Source of the DNA: Chelydra serpentina
Taxonomy: Eukaryota > Chordata > Testudines > Chelydridae
Direction: 5' to 3'
Length of the DNA stretch: 64,000 bases
NCBI GenBank assembly: GCA_037349315.1
Contig: JBAIAC010000008.1
Coordinates: forward strand, 39,344,001 to 39,408,000
Shown here: positions 10,623-21,757 of the stretch, piece by piece
Layout: each line of letters begins with the position of its first letter
How positions within the stretch are numbered: the stretch's first letter is position 1
Translations under genes and position numbers: made by a program
Notes under the pieces: generated by a model
What the model was told of the DNA's origin: nothing
Database searches by the model: none
What the model saw: only the letters and a program-made list of their open reading frames with translations

Positions 10623-12217
10623 TTGCCCAATACTTTTTACATGCATTTTCAACATGAGATGTAAAACATCTTTTCCATACAAAACTTCAACAACTTTTAC
10701 ATGAAAATCATACAATATAAGAGTCTAAGTCTGATTATCGTTTTGTGACTAAAGAATGCATGTTCACCCTTCAGGCAGTATTGGGTTTGGATCAAACCTG
10801 TGTGAATATACCATAAGTGTTTTGACCTATAAACCTGTGGGGAAACAAAGGGAAATGGGGCTTCAGCTACTGAGTGGTATTTTCAGTGACAAAACTGTAC
10901 AACTGTTCCATGCTGTAATTGGATTTTATATTCAAGAGGTAATTGTAAATATATATTTTGGATATTCAAAATGTATTAATGGTTGGTTGGATATGGACTC
11001 GACTTTTAGGAGTTTGTCATACATCATTCATAGTGGTGGACTTTTCCTTATGAATTTTCACGTTATAAGTACTTGGATTTTACCTATGCTCTTTTTGTTA
11101 CGAGGAACTAATGATATCCAAATACTTAATATACAGGCAAGAGCAAGCTTAAAGTTGTATACATTTAGGATACTGGAGAAACGGTAAGGAGAAGATGGTT
11201 GGGGAGAGTATACAAAAACTAACTAGACTTGTAGTATTATCATCCCACTATGTTTTGCTTGTATATTTTTAAGTGTTTGGCATATCTGTTTAGAGTGCAT
11301 ATTCTCTGAGGGCTGGGGGTGGGAGGGGTGTATTCCTACTTTTACAACACCAAGCATGTATTTGGGAAACTATTATAATACACAACAAAATATATCCTAT
11401 TAATTTACTAAATTTGTAGAATTTCTAAATATTTCTAAAATATTTATACTGAATTGAATGGACAGAGCTGTTACAGTAGCTGACCAGTTGATGTTTTCAG
11501 GACAAAAGTTTATATTTTGTAAATATCTGAATGCTTAGATTTTGAATAATGAAGTGCTAAAATATTCAATTTAAAAGATTGCCAAGTTAAAGTATCTTTT
11601 GGTTATGTTAATGAGGTTTTTAATAGACACGTCCAATTTTTAATGGGTTCCATAGCTTAGCTGGATGTGTTTATTTGCAGTATTGCTACTGATCCACAAT
11701 AAGCATTATTATTATTTTTTAAATGGTAAGGACTGGTATCTTCCAAGATAAGCCACTAGATGGCATTGCACATGAGGACTGCAGTTAGGTAAACAAACGC
11801 AATTTTGTCAGATGACAAATGCCAAATGATTATAAGCTGAATGAGAGTGAGCAATGTCAGATGCTGAAAGAGGAATTAAAATAAATGGCTTTAGATAATG
11901 GGTACTGAGCTGATGTGAGATGAAACTATGCAAATTAGTATGGATTTTCACATTGCATTTAGCAGTTTTCCCATACATATAAGAAAAAACCACTTTGCTC
12001 TTATCACGTCTCTGAAGTGCAGTAGCAACTGAAACATGAAGAAAAAATCTTGCACCAACTCTACTGAAAATAAAAAAGGATGTAGTAGCTAAGTAGTTTT
12101 GAAGACTACAACACATACTTCTATCTTCTGGTCCTTTCTCCCTGCTTCATGCACACAGGGTATGTCTCCAGTAGTGTTTGACTTTAGTTAATTGGCAAAT
12201 TACCTCAAGGTGGCTAA
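10623..12217. other. Intergenic sequence, nothing recognised
   Basis: AT-rich. The frames at 10756-11187 (+) and 12116-11808 (-) show no recognisable domain and are probably chance. No repeat family named. Confidence 0.4.
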
Positions 12218-12230
12218 CACATTTTGTAAA

Positions 12231-12404
12231 ATTAGCTGTGTTAGTCCTAGGACATGATACAGGCGAGTGAGGTAATATCTTTTATTGGACCAATTTCTGT
12301 TGGTGGACGAGACAAGCTTTGAACTTCATAGAGCTTCTGAAGAAACTTGAAAGCTTGTCTCGTCCACCAACAGAAGTTGGTCCAATAAAAGATATTACCT
12401 CACT
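12231..12404. mobile_element. Head-to-head Penelope-tail pair, family B
   Basis: Two copies of one terminal sequence face each other: gaggtaatatcttttattgg near 12269 and its reverse complement ccaataaaagatattacctc near 12382, with a short unique centre (gaacttcatagagcttctga). The family ends in an accaacacggctac-like block elsewhere, resembling the agactaacacggctac end of family A. The imperfect flanking duplication is cacattttgtaaa (12218-12230) and cacatttgtaaa (12405-12416), one base different. Confidence 0.7.
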
Positions 12405-12756
12405 CACATTTGTAAAGGTTAGTCTGTACACTCTCTAATTGTTCCAGGCTACAATAATTTCTAGTTTTTGATTAAAATGGTATACTTTTAAAGTTCTGGA
12501 AGTCACTCTGGAACAAACAATTGGGGAGTGTCTAGACTAGCCTGTACAAATGTGTTAACTACCTGGAGTTAGCTGGGAATAAATTAACTAGTGTATTTAA
12601 AAAAAACCAAAAACACTTTAGTGAAGACAAAACCCTACAATTCACTAATACAGGTTTTCTTGCTTTCTAAACTGTTACCAAAAGTTGAGAAACAGTTATG
12701 GCTTATTCCTATATTAAACCCTGATGATAATAAGTGCAAGTGGGTTTAATTATCTC

Positions 12757-13007
12757 AGGCTATATCTACACTATGGAGATAGTGTCTACAGTACAACTAG
12801 CACAAACGCCTTCCATCAGTGCACATTTTCCATTGGTGTGGGAATGCCACCTCCCTGAATGAAGTTAGAGATGTCAACGGAAGCATTTTTCCATTGACAA
12901 GGCTCAGTGTAGATACAGCTAGGTTGGCATAGTTATGTCAGTTGTGTGTGGGTTCCCCCCATCCCATACCCTGATGTGGTTATGTTGGTAGACCAAGTCT
13001 CAGAAAA
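12757..13007. mobile_element. Probable MITE
   Basis: Begins caggctatatctacactatg and ends ttatgttggtagaccaagtctcag, with tatctacac/gtgtagatac pieces of the type seen in Harbinger- and hAT-derived MITEs of sauropsids. Ends and duplication not resolved. Confidence 0.35.
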
Positions 13008-14888
13008 CAGCAAGTAAATCATGTGTGCTCTGCATGATAAGATTGCAAATTTAACTGATTTTATGTTGTGGAATCAACCTTCAATACCAATCGCTGGTAA
13101 TAAAGTGGGAACAAGTAATGAATTAGAGCTCTAAGGTGCATTAGTGTGTGCTGTTTAAGATAGTGTCCACTTTCATTTCACTCTTTATGCTAGCCAGCAA
13201 AAAAATGCATCCTTGCAGAAAAGGGAAGGGTAGCAATTTTCTTCTTTATACACTAAGATAAATGTATATATTTTGGTACTTAAATCCAAATCAATGCAGC
13301 AACCAGCAAAGTGTACACACACTTTACAGAGAAGGATTAATTTGTCAGATTTAATTTATATAAGACTTAGAATGAATTACTTGTAATATTGTAAGACAAA
13401 TGTGCTAGCAGAGCATATTTTAAAGAGACTAATTATTTTGGCAATCTGTTACCACTTGATTGTCCTCTGTTAATCATGCTGGAAATATGTGATAAAAGAA
13501 AACATGTTACAATTATCTGATGTACAGTATGGCAACTCAGGGCAAACTTTACATTTAAGAAACCTCACCTCTTTAAAACACAGATTTTCTGATGAAAGTC
13601 AATATGTAAATGGCAAAGTATTGTGTAGGATGGGGCTTAAAGCAAGAGTTCACAGTTTTAGACCACACAATGTATATATTGCCATGTAACGACAACTGAG
13701 AGTGAGGTCTCCATTGCCATCACCTGATCTGTTTAGGTCCCATTCAGAGCATAGCTACCCTGTTTTTTTGTTGTTGGCTGCAGGAGCTCTCCAGGGTTTG
13801 TGCATTTAAAAAAAAAAAGAGGGTGGGGGACAACTGAGTGCTAATGTCTACAAAACATAGTGCTAGTTTATTTATATAAAAGTGAAAGACTGTTTCCCTG
13901 TCCGAAAGAACTTACAAGAGAAACAGTGGACAAGAGTGAGAGAAGGAAATAAAAGGTTTGTTAAGCCCATCATGTAGACAGTACGGAGCCAAACAAGATA
14001 AGACAGATGGGAACTAAGTATTTTTGTAGGGTTTTGAAGGCGAGAACTATGGGACTGAATTTGATGCCGAAGGTGAGAAGAATTCAGCGGCACTAGCTAT
14101 GGTCCTTGTGGTTAGGAAAGTGGATGATTTTCATAGCTGTGTTTAAGGTTGAGAGGTCAAGGAGAGAGAGTCACTAGAGAGAATGAGTTTCCACCCATCC
14201 ACTGTCAATATTCTGACCTTCTCAATCAGGTTTCAGGCCAGGTCTTGGAATGGAGATAGCATGGCAATGCTGTTGGGATATTTCCACTGATGAGAAGGGC
14301 CATATTCATACCTGTAAATCTATCTATGGTATGTGATACTATATGGCGATGGCATACTATCTGCCTCAGCGATGTTATCAGGATTAACAGAAAAGCATCA
14401 AAATGGCTTGCTCCAGGTTTCTTTCAGGATGCTCCCAGAGTGGTGGTAGGTAGCTGTTCCTCCACCTCATATGCTCAGCTGTAAATTTTCTCCTCAATGC
14501 ATTTTAATACCTACATGAGTTATTGTAGAAATAGAGTTAATCTGTCATAAGAGGAATACCCAGCTTCATCTCATCTTAATTCTAGTACAAATACCACTAT
14601 CTCCCAATTATCCTCATCTCTGCCTCACATCAGCACTTGGATGAAGGACAGATGTTTAAAATTGGGTAAAGGTAAGAAGAAGGAAACATTTCAAAGGGCT
14701 AACTATACTTTGCATCACATTGTACTGAAAGTTAGCCCTCAGATTATGAAAACATTGCATGATTTTGAGGCCTTTTTGGATTTGACTCCAGTTGGATGCT
14801 GAAACAGCTATAGCTGCAAAAACACCTATTTAAAAAAAAAATTTAAAACAACATCTGCATGAAGTTAGAAAAAAAGACTATACCCCCT
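13008..14888. other. Intergenic sequence, nothing firmly recognised
   Basis: AT-rich. Part of 13880-14260 looks like very old LINE-derived sequence, but I could not place it. No gene supported. Confidence 0.35.
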
Positions 14889-15650
14889 TGTAGCGAAGTG
14901 AAGACTCACCGCCATGGTGCTTCCTGCTGGTCATCTTGGGAATTAGCTCTTCAGCCTCAGAGCACCTTCTGCTGCCTCAGGGCCTCCATGTCCCTCCCAG
15001 ACCCCAGTGCCCCTTTGCCTCAGGGTTCTGCCCCAGCAGTACCCCCTTACTCTGGATCTCCCCTCCCTGGGGAACCCCCAACCCTCTATCCCCACCTTGC
15101 CTCAGTGGCTACTGCCAGTCACCATCTAGCCCCCGCTCACTGGGGAAGACTGCAGTCTGTAATGGCCACTTATCATTGGCAAGGGGTTAGGACCCCTGCC
15201 TTTGCCTATCCTCAGGCTGCCCCTCTGCAGCCCCAGTACCTTTTCATAGGCCTTGATCAAGGCCTGCAGCCTGGGGGTTTACCAGACTGGAGCTCCCCAG
15301 CTCCCTTTGCCCTATTCCCCAGCACTGCTTCAGTTCAGGTACCTTCCTTTCAGGCAGCTAGCCCTTCCCACTCCAAGGCTAGAATAAGACTCCTCCAGCT
15401 AGGGTGACCAGACAGCAAACGTGAAAAATTGGGACAGGGTGGGGGTAATAGGAGCCTATATCAGAAAAAGACCCAAAAATCGGGACTGTCCCTATAAAAT
15501 CGGGACATCTGGTCACCCTACCTTCAGCCCTCTTATAAGGGCCAGCTGGGCCCTGATTGAGCTGCCCATAGCTGTGGCTGCTTCCCCAATCAGCCTACTT
15601 TGGCTGTTTTAACCCCTGTTTTGCAGGAGTAGGGCAGCCACCCCACTACA
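14889..15650 (-). mobile_element. Solo LTR, family C (probably gypsy-type), antisense
   Basis: Bounded by tgtagcgaagtgaag and ccaccccactaca, so it has TG...CA ends, with a short direct repeat ccct on both sides (14885-14888, 15651-15654). On the minus strand the LTR starts TGTAGTGGGGTGGCTGCCC and has a TATA-like cttataagagggc near 15528-15540. GC-rich with long meaningless frames. A MITE (15400-15520) is inserted in it. No internal coding region, hence solo LTR. Confidence 0.6.
15400..15520. mobile_element. Short TIR MITE inside the solo LTR
   Basis: 121 bp with inverted ends TAGGGTGACCAGA / TCTGGTCACCCTA and interior (aaatcgggactgtccctata) typical of an abundant sauropsid MITE. The flanking TA on both ends suggests a TA target. 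Confidence 0.8.
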
Positions 15651-16674
15651 CCCTTCCTATTGGATTATTTCATGAGCCATGTCCTCTTGATCTTCAGGTT
15701 GGATTAGTGCAACTCATTTTTCCTTATTATGAACATGCAGAATTTAAAAACAAACCCTTTACACCAGCATGCAGCAGCCTGCCTGTTCAGCAACACCAGC
15801 TACTGATAGCACATCACCTCAGTGATCCAATCACTGTTTCTTTCAGAATAAACAATCAGTTTCAAAATCTGTCCCATTTTGCAAGGCCCTCCATAAAAAA
15901 GTAGCCCTGAGTATCTCAGAGACTTTCTGTGACTGACCGCTCAGCTTCATTCCTCCAGACCTATGAAACTGTCATTCTCAAGGGTAAAATTCAGGATGTT
16001 CTCAGAAAGGGCCTAGGCTTTGAAACACATGGCTGGAGGAAATTAGAATGACTTTTGGAAGGAAATGTAAAATTCATACCTCAGCTTAGTGTTGCACAAC
16101 TAATAGTAGCAAGAATGAATGAATAAATAGAGGTGAAGGCAAGAAGGACAGTGTGAGAGTGGGTAGGAGAGAAGAGTAATGCATGAGGATGATGGGGAAA
16201 ATAGCCCAGGCTGGTGTGGGGGAAATGGAGAGAAAATTATAGAGCTGACCTATTTTGAAAATGGTTATTCACTCTTTGGGAAGCACTGAGATACTGTTAT
16301 AATAACCTAGATAGATAAATTAAGTGTGAAATGATAAAAGGGTTTCATGATGGAAATCGAGAGGAGAAAAACATGATTTGGTGACTCAATTTGAGAAGAG
16401 AAGACAAAAGTGATAGTGCTTGACCTTGTGGGACAGGAACGATAGGGTTGCTGAAAATAACAAACAGGAAAGGAATGATAGAAATAGATCGGGAAGAAAG
16501 ATGACTTCATTTTTCCACTGTTGGCTTCAATTTTTCTGACATCCAGGAGAGGACAGAGCTATGAACAGTCAGGCATGACTGATCCACCAGAAGCTCAGTG
16601 GGGAAAACCTGATCTGTCATGAAACCACAAGGCTCTAAATTCTTGCACTAGACCTCAATGTCTACTCTTTAGAG
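15651..16674. other. Intergenic sequence, nothing recognised
   Basis: No supported gene; short frames only. Purine-rich stretch around 16130-16500 may be ancient repeat. Confidence 0.35.
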
Positions 16675-16789
16675 CAGTGCTTCTCAACTTATTTACCATT
16701 GGGGGCTGCATCCAATACTACCTGTATGGCCCGAAGATGTCTCATGGCTGCAGCTGTGTGCTGACTGGAGTGCAAGTTGAGAACCACTG
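16675..16789. mobile_element. Short hAT MITE
   Basis: 115 bp with ends CAGTGCTTCTCAACTT / AAGTTGAGAACCACTG, the classic CAGTGGTTCTCAAC hAT terminus. The flanking octamers ctttagag and cttcaaag match at 6 of 8 positions, an eroded 8-bp duplication. Confidence 0.8.
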
Positions 16790-17689
16790 CTTCAAAGGCA
16801 AGTGAATGTTTGCACAGTGCTTTGAACATGTAGAGTTCTATGGTTAGTAGTCATAGTAAGACATAGCAGAAAGTCAAATGGTGGTTGTGTTGGTGGTGAA
16901 GATTTGTGATGAATGAGGGGTATCTCCATTCCTTTAAAAAGTTAATTTAAAATACTTCATATTAATAGATCAAAATAGTCATATTATAATGTCAACAAGT
17001 CTGTCTTTGTAGTGTATTTTGCATAATGTAATCAAAATAACCAGAATACTTACTCAGGATATTAAAAGTGACAAGTGGAAGCTCATTAGGGGTCAGTTCT
17101 GCAGTAGCTGTAAAATGTTTAAGCTGCAGCACTGCCAACTGGTCAACTGCCACTACCTTGTGGCATCTGAACAGTGTGTGTGACTTTGTGCACATATATT
17201 AATCTCTTTAATATACAGGTGTCATTTGGTTACATACACTATTTGTGGGCTCATTCAGATAATGCATTTACTTGTTTCATAAGCGTCAGAGCAGGTTCTA
17301 TGTATAATGATGTGACGACAACCGATTAAAAGGTCGCACTTTCAAAAATGTGCACGCAGGGATGATTACACAGCTCACACAAATGAGGTGCGCACTTGCA
17401 TCTGTAAGTGTTCTTCAGAGGCAGGCCCGCCACTTGAATTTAAACTGCGTAACTAATCATAAGGCTCACACAGCACCCACCTGGCTTACGGGTCAGTGCA
17501 GGTGACCAGACTGCATTTAGCGAGAGGCTCGCGGGGCTGCAGCGTTTTGCAAGCCCGTGTTCTCCCCTTTGTGTTAGTGACGAGATGCATAAGCAAGGGA
17601 CATGCTGGCGCAGAGCCGGGACTGGGGCGATCACACCAGCGAGGGGCCGTTGTCTCGGACGCAGCAGCCCCCAGAGCAGCGCGAGCTGC

Positions 17690-17916
17690 TATCAAACCGG
17701 ATCCAGCCCAGGGAGCCGGCTCTGCCCCGCACAACCCGCTCTCGCCTGCGCGGCCCCCGCCCCCCACTCTCATTTCCTTCCCCTCCGCCCTAGATCTCGC
17801 GAGAACGTGTGAAGTTCCAGGTTGCCATGGCTACCACGACAACCGACCGGCGCTCAAGACTGCTGCGGGAGAGAGGTGGTTTGTACGGGAAGCGGCCCTG
17901 AAGCTTCGGGGCTGAG
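17690..17916 (+). promoter_or_regulatory. IQUB: IQUB promoter, CpG-rich
   Basis: The only strongly CpG-rich stretch before IQUB (about 17590-18070). It holds the palindrome TCTCGCGAGA at 17795-17804, a known core promoter element of TATA-less genes. At 17821-17834 lies GTTGCCATGGCTAC, one mismatch from the palindromic RFX X-box (GTTGCCATGGCAAC). RFX sites mark ciliary genes, which suits IQUB. A donor-like site (GAG|GTAAAG) at 17916 fits the end of a non-coding first exon spliced to 20880. Exact start of transcription unknown. A divergent transcript is possible but nothing here shows one. Confidence 0.7.
17805..17916 (+). other. IQUB: Predicted IQUB non-coding first exon
   Basis: Inferred. 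It would start near the TCTCGCGAGA element and end at the donor after 17916 (gctgag|gtaaag), joining the acceptor at 20879 four bases before the IQUB start codon. It contains a 24-codon upstream frame, 17827-17901, beginning MATTTTDRRSR and overlapping the X-box-like site. Needs transcript evidence. Confidence 0.45.
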
Positions 17917-18079
17917 GTAAAGGGGCCTCGAGCGGGAGTATAAACCAGTCCCGGGTGAGGGACTCCCGCGGCGCCGGCAGCCCGCATAGAAGAGTGGAGC
18001 CGCTGCGGGAAGCGCTCCGCGTACAAAAGCGGGAGGCCGGCGCCTACGGCTCCCAGCATGCCATGCGCCGCTCCCGCGA

Positions 18080-18774
18080 TAGGGGCTAAGGTGGCGGCAT
18101 TTTGGGGGGCTGTATTTTATCAGCTGCTGACCCCGGACAGTGTAATGGGGTCACAACCCGCAGTCCCAGTGCCTGAATAAAACCATGTTAGGGGCTTGGT
18201 GAGGCAGGTCTCAGCTGCACGATGGCAGGGGAGAGGTGGCAGAGGCAACACGATGGTGCACTGGCATCCTGTTTCCTGAGCTTGGTACAGTGACTGCCCA
18301 TCAAGCCTCAAGGTACCATGACATTGTATCAAAATGTCATCAGGTTCCACAGGAGGAGCCCGGCACAGTGGGCACACCCCTACAGATCCACTAAGACGGA
18401 TAGTGAGGCTAGATCACTGCTACTGGGAAAGTTACTTTGAGCTCCTTCCTGTGCTGTGCACGTAACAGATGCAAAAGAGACGTTCCTTTGCCTTCGGCCC
18501 ACGAGCGAGGTCTCACTGACTGAACATTCTTCAAAAGGGTGGTTCCAGCTTGCATTAGTTCCATTGTCTCTCTTACCAGACCATGTTTTCTACGTATTTT
18601 GCTATGAAAATAGATTGGATTCCGGTTCACTTGGCCCACATCGTGGGTTGAATAGCAGAGAAGGAAATAATAAGCAGCTACCATTTCTAGTGAAATTTGC
18701 TCAGTGAGGTCTTAATTGTACAGGGAGGAGTTTTACCAACTAATGATGAGGCTATGCTCTACCCCATGCTGATT
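18080..18774. other. IQUB intron 1, nothing recognised
   Basis: Downstream of the CpG-rich region; no repeat family or gene recognised. Confidence 0.35.
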
Positions 18775-19973
18775 AGGCCTCAATTAGAGAATTATGTCCA
18801 GTTCTGGGTGCCACATTTCAAAATAAGAAGGATGTGGACAAGTTGAAGAAAGTCCTGAGAAGAGCAACAAAAATGATTAAAGGTCTAGAAAACATGACCT
18901 ATGAGGGAAGACTGAAAAAATTGGGTTTGTTTAGTCTGGAAAAGAGAAGACTGAGAAGGGACATAACAGTTTTCAAGTACATTAAAGGTTGTTACAGAGA
19001 GGAGGGAGAAGAATTGTTTTTAATCTCTGAGGATAGGACAAAAAGCAATGGGCTTAAATTGCAGCAAGGGAGGTTTAGGCTGGACATTAGGAAAAATTTT
19101 CTATCAGGGTGATTAAGCACTGGAATAAATTGCCTAGGGAGGTTGAGATTTTTAATAGCAGGTTAGACAAACACCTGTCAGGAATGGTCTAGATCAGGGG
19201 TGGACAAAGTACGGCCCACCAGCCGTTTTAAGCTGGCCCTCGAGCTCCCGCTGGGGAGTGGGGTCTGAGGCTTGCCCCGTTCTGGCACTCCAGGCGGGGA
19301 GCAGGGTCGGGGGCCACTCCACACAGCTCGCGGAAGCAGTGTCATGGCCCCGCTCCAGCTCCTACATGCTCCGTTCTGCACGCTGCCCCGCCCCATTGGC
19401 CGTAGTACGGTTCCTGGCCAATGAGAGCAGCAGGGGTGGTGCCTGCGGACGGAGCAACATGCAGAGCCGCCTGGCCCTGCCTTGGAGCCAGAGCGGGGAC
19501 ATGGTTCCGGGCGCTGCTTGCGGTAAGCTCTGCCCAGAGCCTGCATCCCTGACACCCCACCCCCCAATCTCATGCCACAGTCCTGATCCTCCTCCTGCCC
19601 TCTCAACCGCTCGATCCCAGCCCAGAGCACCCTCCTTCACCCCAAACCCCTCATCTCCAGCCCCACCACAGAGCCCTCACGCCCCCCCCCCCCCCCCGCA
19701 TCCCAACCCAGAGCCCCCTCCTGCACTCTGAAGTCCTCATTTCTGGACTCACCCCAGAGCCCGCATTCCGAGCCGGAGCCCTCGCCCCTCCCGCACCCCT
19801 ACCCCCAATTTCATGAGCATTCATGGCCTGCCATACAATTTCCATACCCCGATGTGGTCCTCAGGCCAAAAAGTTTGCCCACCCCTCGTCTAGATAATAC
19901 TTAATCCTGCCATGAGTGCAGGGAACTGGAATAGACCTCTCAAGGTCCCTTCCAGTCCTATGATTCTATTGTG
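18775..19973 (+). mobile_element. CR1 LINE 3' fragment split by a hAT element
   Basis: Plus-strand CR1 end. 18834-19112 encodes the ORF2 C-terminus (RRATKMIKGLENMTYEGRL, KKLGLFSLEKRRL), followed by the 3' UTR (gattaagcactggaataaat) and, after the hAT insertion, the remainder (ccatgagtgcagggaactgg ... tcctatgattctattg). Truncated 5' and inactive. Confidence 0.85.
19195..19887. mobile_element. hAT non-autonomous transposon
   Basis: 693 bp with inverted ends CAGGGGTGGACAAAGTA and AAGTTTGCCCACCCCT and a perfect 8-bp duplication gtctagat (19187-19194, 19888-19895). GC-rich filler with a C-run at about 19681-19697 and no transposase. It sits in the CR1 tail. Confidence 0.85.
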
Positions 19974-19983
19974 CCCTATGCTT

Positions 19984-20617
19984 AAGGCTACATTTTAGTC
20001 ACGGGTATTTTTAGTAAAAGTAATGAACAGGTCATGGGCAGTAAACAAATTTTTTTACTAAAAATACCTGTGACTAAAACTTGGACAGGGGGCCGTGGGT
20101 GCTTGGGGGTGGGTGCTGGGGGAGGTGGCCTGGGACCCTGCTGGGGGGGGGAGAGCCAGGCTGTGGCACGTGTTCTGGGACCCCCGATGAGGGGTGAGCT
20201 GGGCCGCAGAGCATGGCCTGGGACCCCTGCTGGTTGGTAGAAGCTCCCTATCCGGCTCTACATCCCTGCAGGTCCTAGGTGGCAGAGAGGCACAAGTGCA
20301 ACTCCCATTGGCCGGGAACCACAGCCAATGGGAGCTGCAGGGGCGGGGTCTGCAGGCAGCACATGATGCGGAGCCTCGTCACTCCAGCCTCTCCACCACC
20401 TAGGAGCTGCAGGGCCATCCCAGTGGGAGCCTCCCACCCTGACGTAAGTGCCCCCCGCATCTCCTGCTCCAGCCCCCTCCCACACATCCAAACTGCTGCT
20501 GGCCATGGGGCTGCCCAGCTCGGCCAGCTCTTGAGCCAGCACCAGCCACTGCAGAAGTCACGGAGGTCACAGAAAGTCATGGAATCTGTGACCTCCGTGA
20601 CAGACTCACAGCCTTAC
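19984..20617. mobile_element. TIR element (MITE), intron 1
   Basis: Imperfect inverted ends: ttaaggctacattttagtcacgg at the left and gtgacagactcacagcctta at the right, with sub-terminal inverted repeats (tttactaaaaatacctgtgac near 20055; gtcacggaggtcacag near 20557). The interior is GC-rich without a transposase. Target duplication is ambiguous (TA or TTA). Confidence 0.55.
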
Positions 20618-20879
20618 CTACAGATAGTGAAAACAATTGGGAAGGTCTTCAGCCCACTGTTGCAAGGATTGGTAATGCTTTTCTTTATGAACCAAAGATC
20701 CAAGCCACTATTAAATAGGCAGTATAATGATAGACATGGTTAAGTGTGCTTGGTAATTTAAAGTACCCATATGCTTAGGGATAGGCACCACTATGCAATT
20801 CTAAAATAAATAAAAAACTTTGCGAATTATTATGCTTTTTCATGCAGCAATCTTAAAAATAGGTAATCTTAAATTTCAG

Positions 20880-21757
20880 GAAAATGGCTGATCCAAAGGA
20901 GGTGGTGGATAGCTACAGTGAAGTAGATAAAACTGAAGCATCAGACACTGAAAAGCAAATGATAGAGCACACACAAATAAAGCCACAAGCAGAAGACAAG
21001 GCAGAGACTGATCACATTAGTACTGCAGAGACGTCGGTTCTTCTGAAAGCAAGGACAGATGCATCACAATCAAATGAGGATGGACTACAGAAGGAGCAGG
21101 AACCTGCTCCAGAGGCTCGCGGGCAGGAACCGGAGCAGGAACCCGCTCCAGAGACTCGGGGGCAGGAACCGGAGCAGGAACCCGCTCCAGAGACTCAGGG
21201 GCAGGAACCGGAGCAGGAACCCGCTCCAGAGTCTCATGGGCAGGAACTGGAGCAGGAACTAGCTCCAGAGTCTCGTGGGCAGGAACCAGCTCGTGAGGAG
21301 CAAGAGCAGACAAGTGTAGAAGGGCAGGAACCAGCTCTTGAGGAGCAAGAGCAGACAAGTGTAGAAGGGCAGGAACCAGCTCTTGAGGAGCAAGAGCAGA
21401 CAAGTGTAGAAGGGCAGGAACCAGCTCTTGAGGAGCAAGAGCAGACAAGTGTAGAAGGGCAGGAACCAGCTCTTGAGGAGCAAGAGCAGACAAGTGTAGA
21501 AGGGCAGGAACCAGCTCTTGAACAGGAAAATGATCTTGCTGTGGGTAATCAAGAAGAATTGCTTGGAAAAGGTGAACAAGGTGTATCTGAGCCAACTGCT
21601 CCATTAACTGAAATAACTGAAGAATTTTCTCAAATTACTACAGAAACATTTGCTAATTTGTTAGCAGCTGAAATATACAACGTAGGTACGAAGAAACTGG
21701 AGTCTTTGGCATCTGAGAGGTCATTGCCAGAAGTGATGACAAATGCTACAGCAACAG
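20880..21757 (+). CDS. IQUB: IQUB coding exon 1 (start codon 20884)
   Basis: Acceptor aaatttcag ends at 20879; ATG at 20884 (gaaaATGG) starts the protein. The exon encodes residues 1-291 plus one base and ends at the donor CAACAG|GTATAA; the open frame that continues to 21969 is intron. The product is acidic and low-complexity (MADPKEVVDSYSEVDKTEAS ...), as expected for the disordered N-terminus of IQUB. It contains two tandem arrays (13-residue and 15-residue units, annotated separately) that make it much longer than the human N-terminus. The last residues (TNATAT) join in frame to VKIMLVP of exon 2, which matches the family sequence at the start of the ubiquitin-like domain. Only the end of the exon is well conserved, so the start rests on splice fit and on the first in-frame ATG. 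Confidence 0.85.
21094..21513 (+). repeat. IQUB: Two adjacent coding minisatellites in IQUB
   Basis: Five 39-bp units (21094-21288; EQEPAPExxGQEP in protein) are followed without a gap by five 45-bp units (21289-21513; A(R/L)EEQEQTSVEGQEP). The 45-bp units are almost identical, so this part probably varies in copy number between individuals. All units are multiples of three and keep the frame. The two units share GQEP, so one probably arose from the other. Confidence 0.95.

Noticed and set aside
10756..11187. 143-codon AT-rich frame
   Set aside because: No domain, no splice or promoter context, composition as the surrounding intergenic DNA.
14859..15407. 182-codon Pro-rich frame
   Set aside because: Lies in a GC-rich solo LTR, shows no domain, and the LTR has TG...CA ends.
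17496..17915. Long frames on both strands of the CpG-rich region
   Set aside because: GC-rich promoter sequence has few stops by chance; no domain recognised.
21017..21604. 195-codon antisense frame over the IQUB repeat array
   Set aside because: A by-product of the in-frame minisatellite (unit lengths divisible by three); the sense strand fits IQUB.
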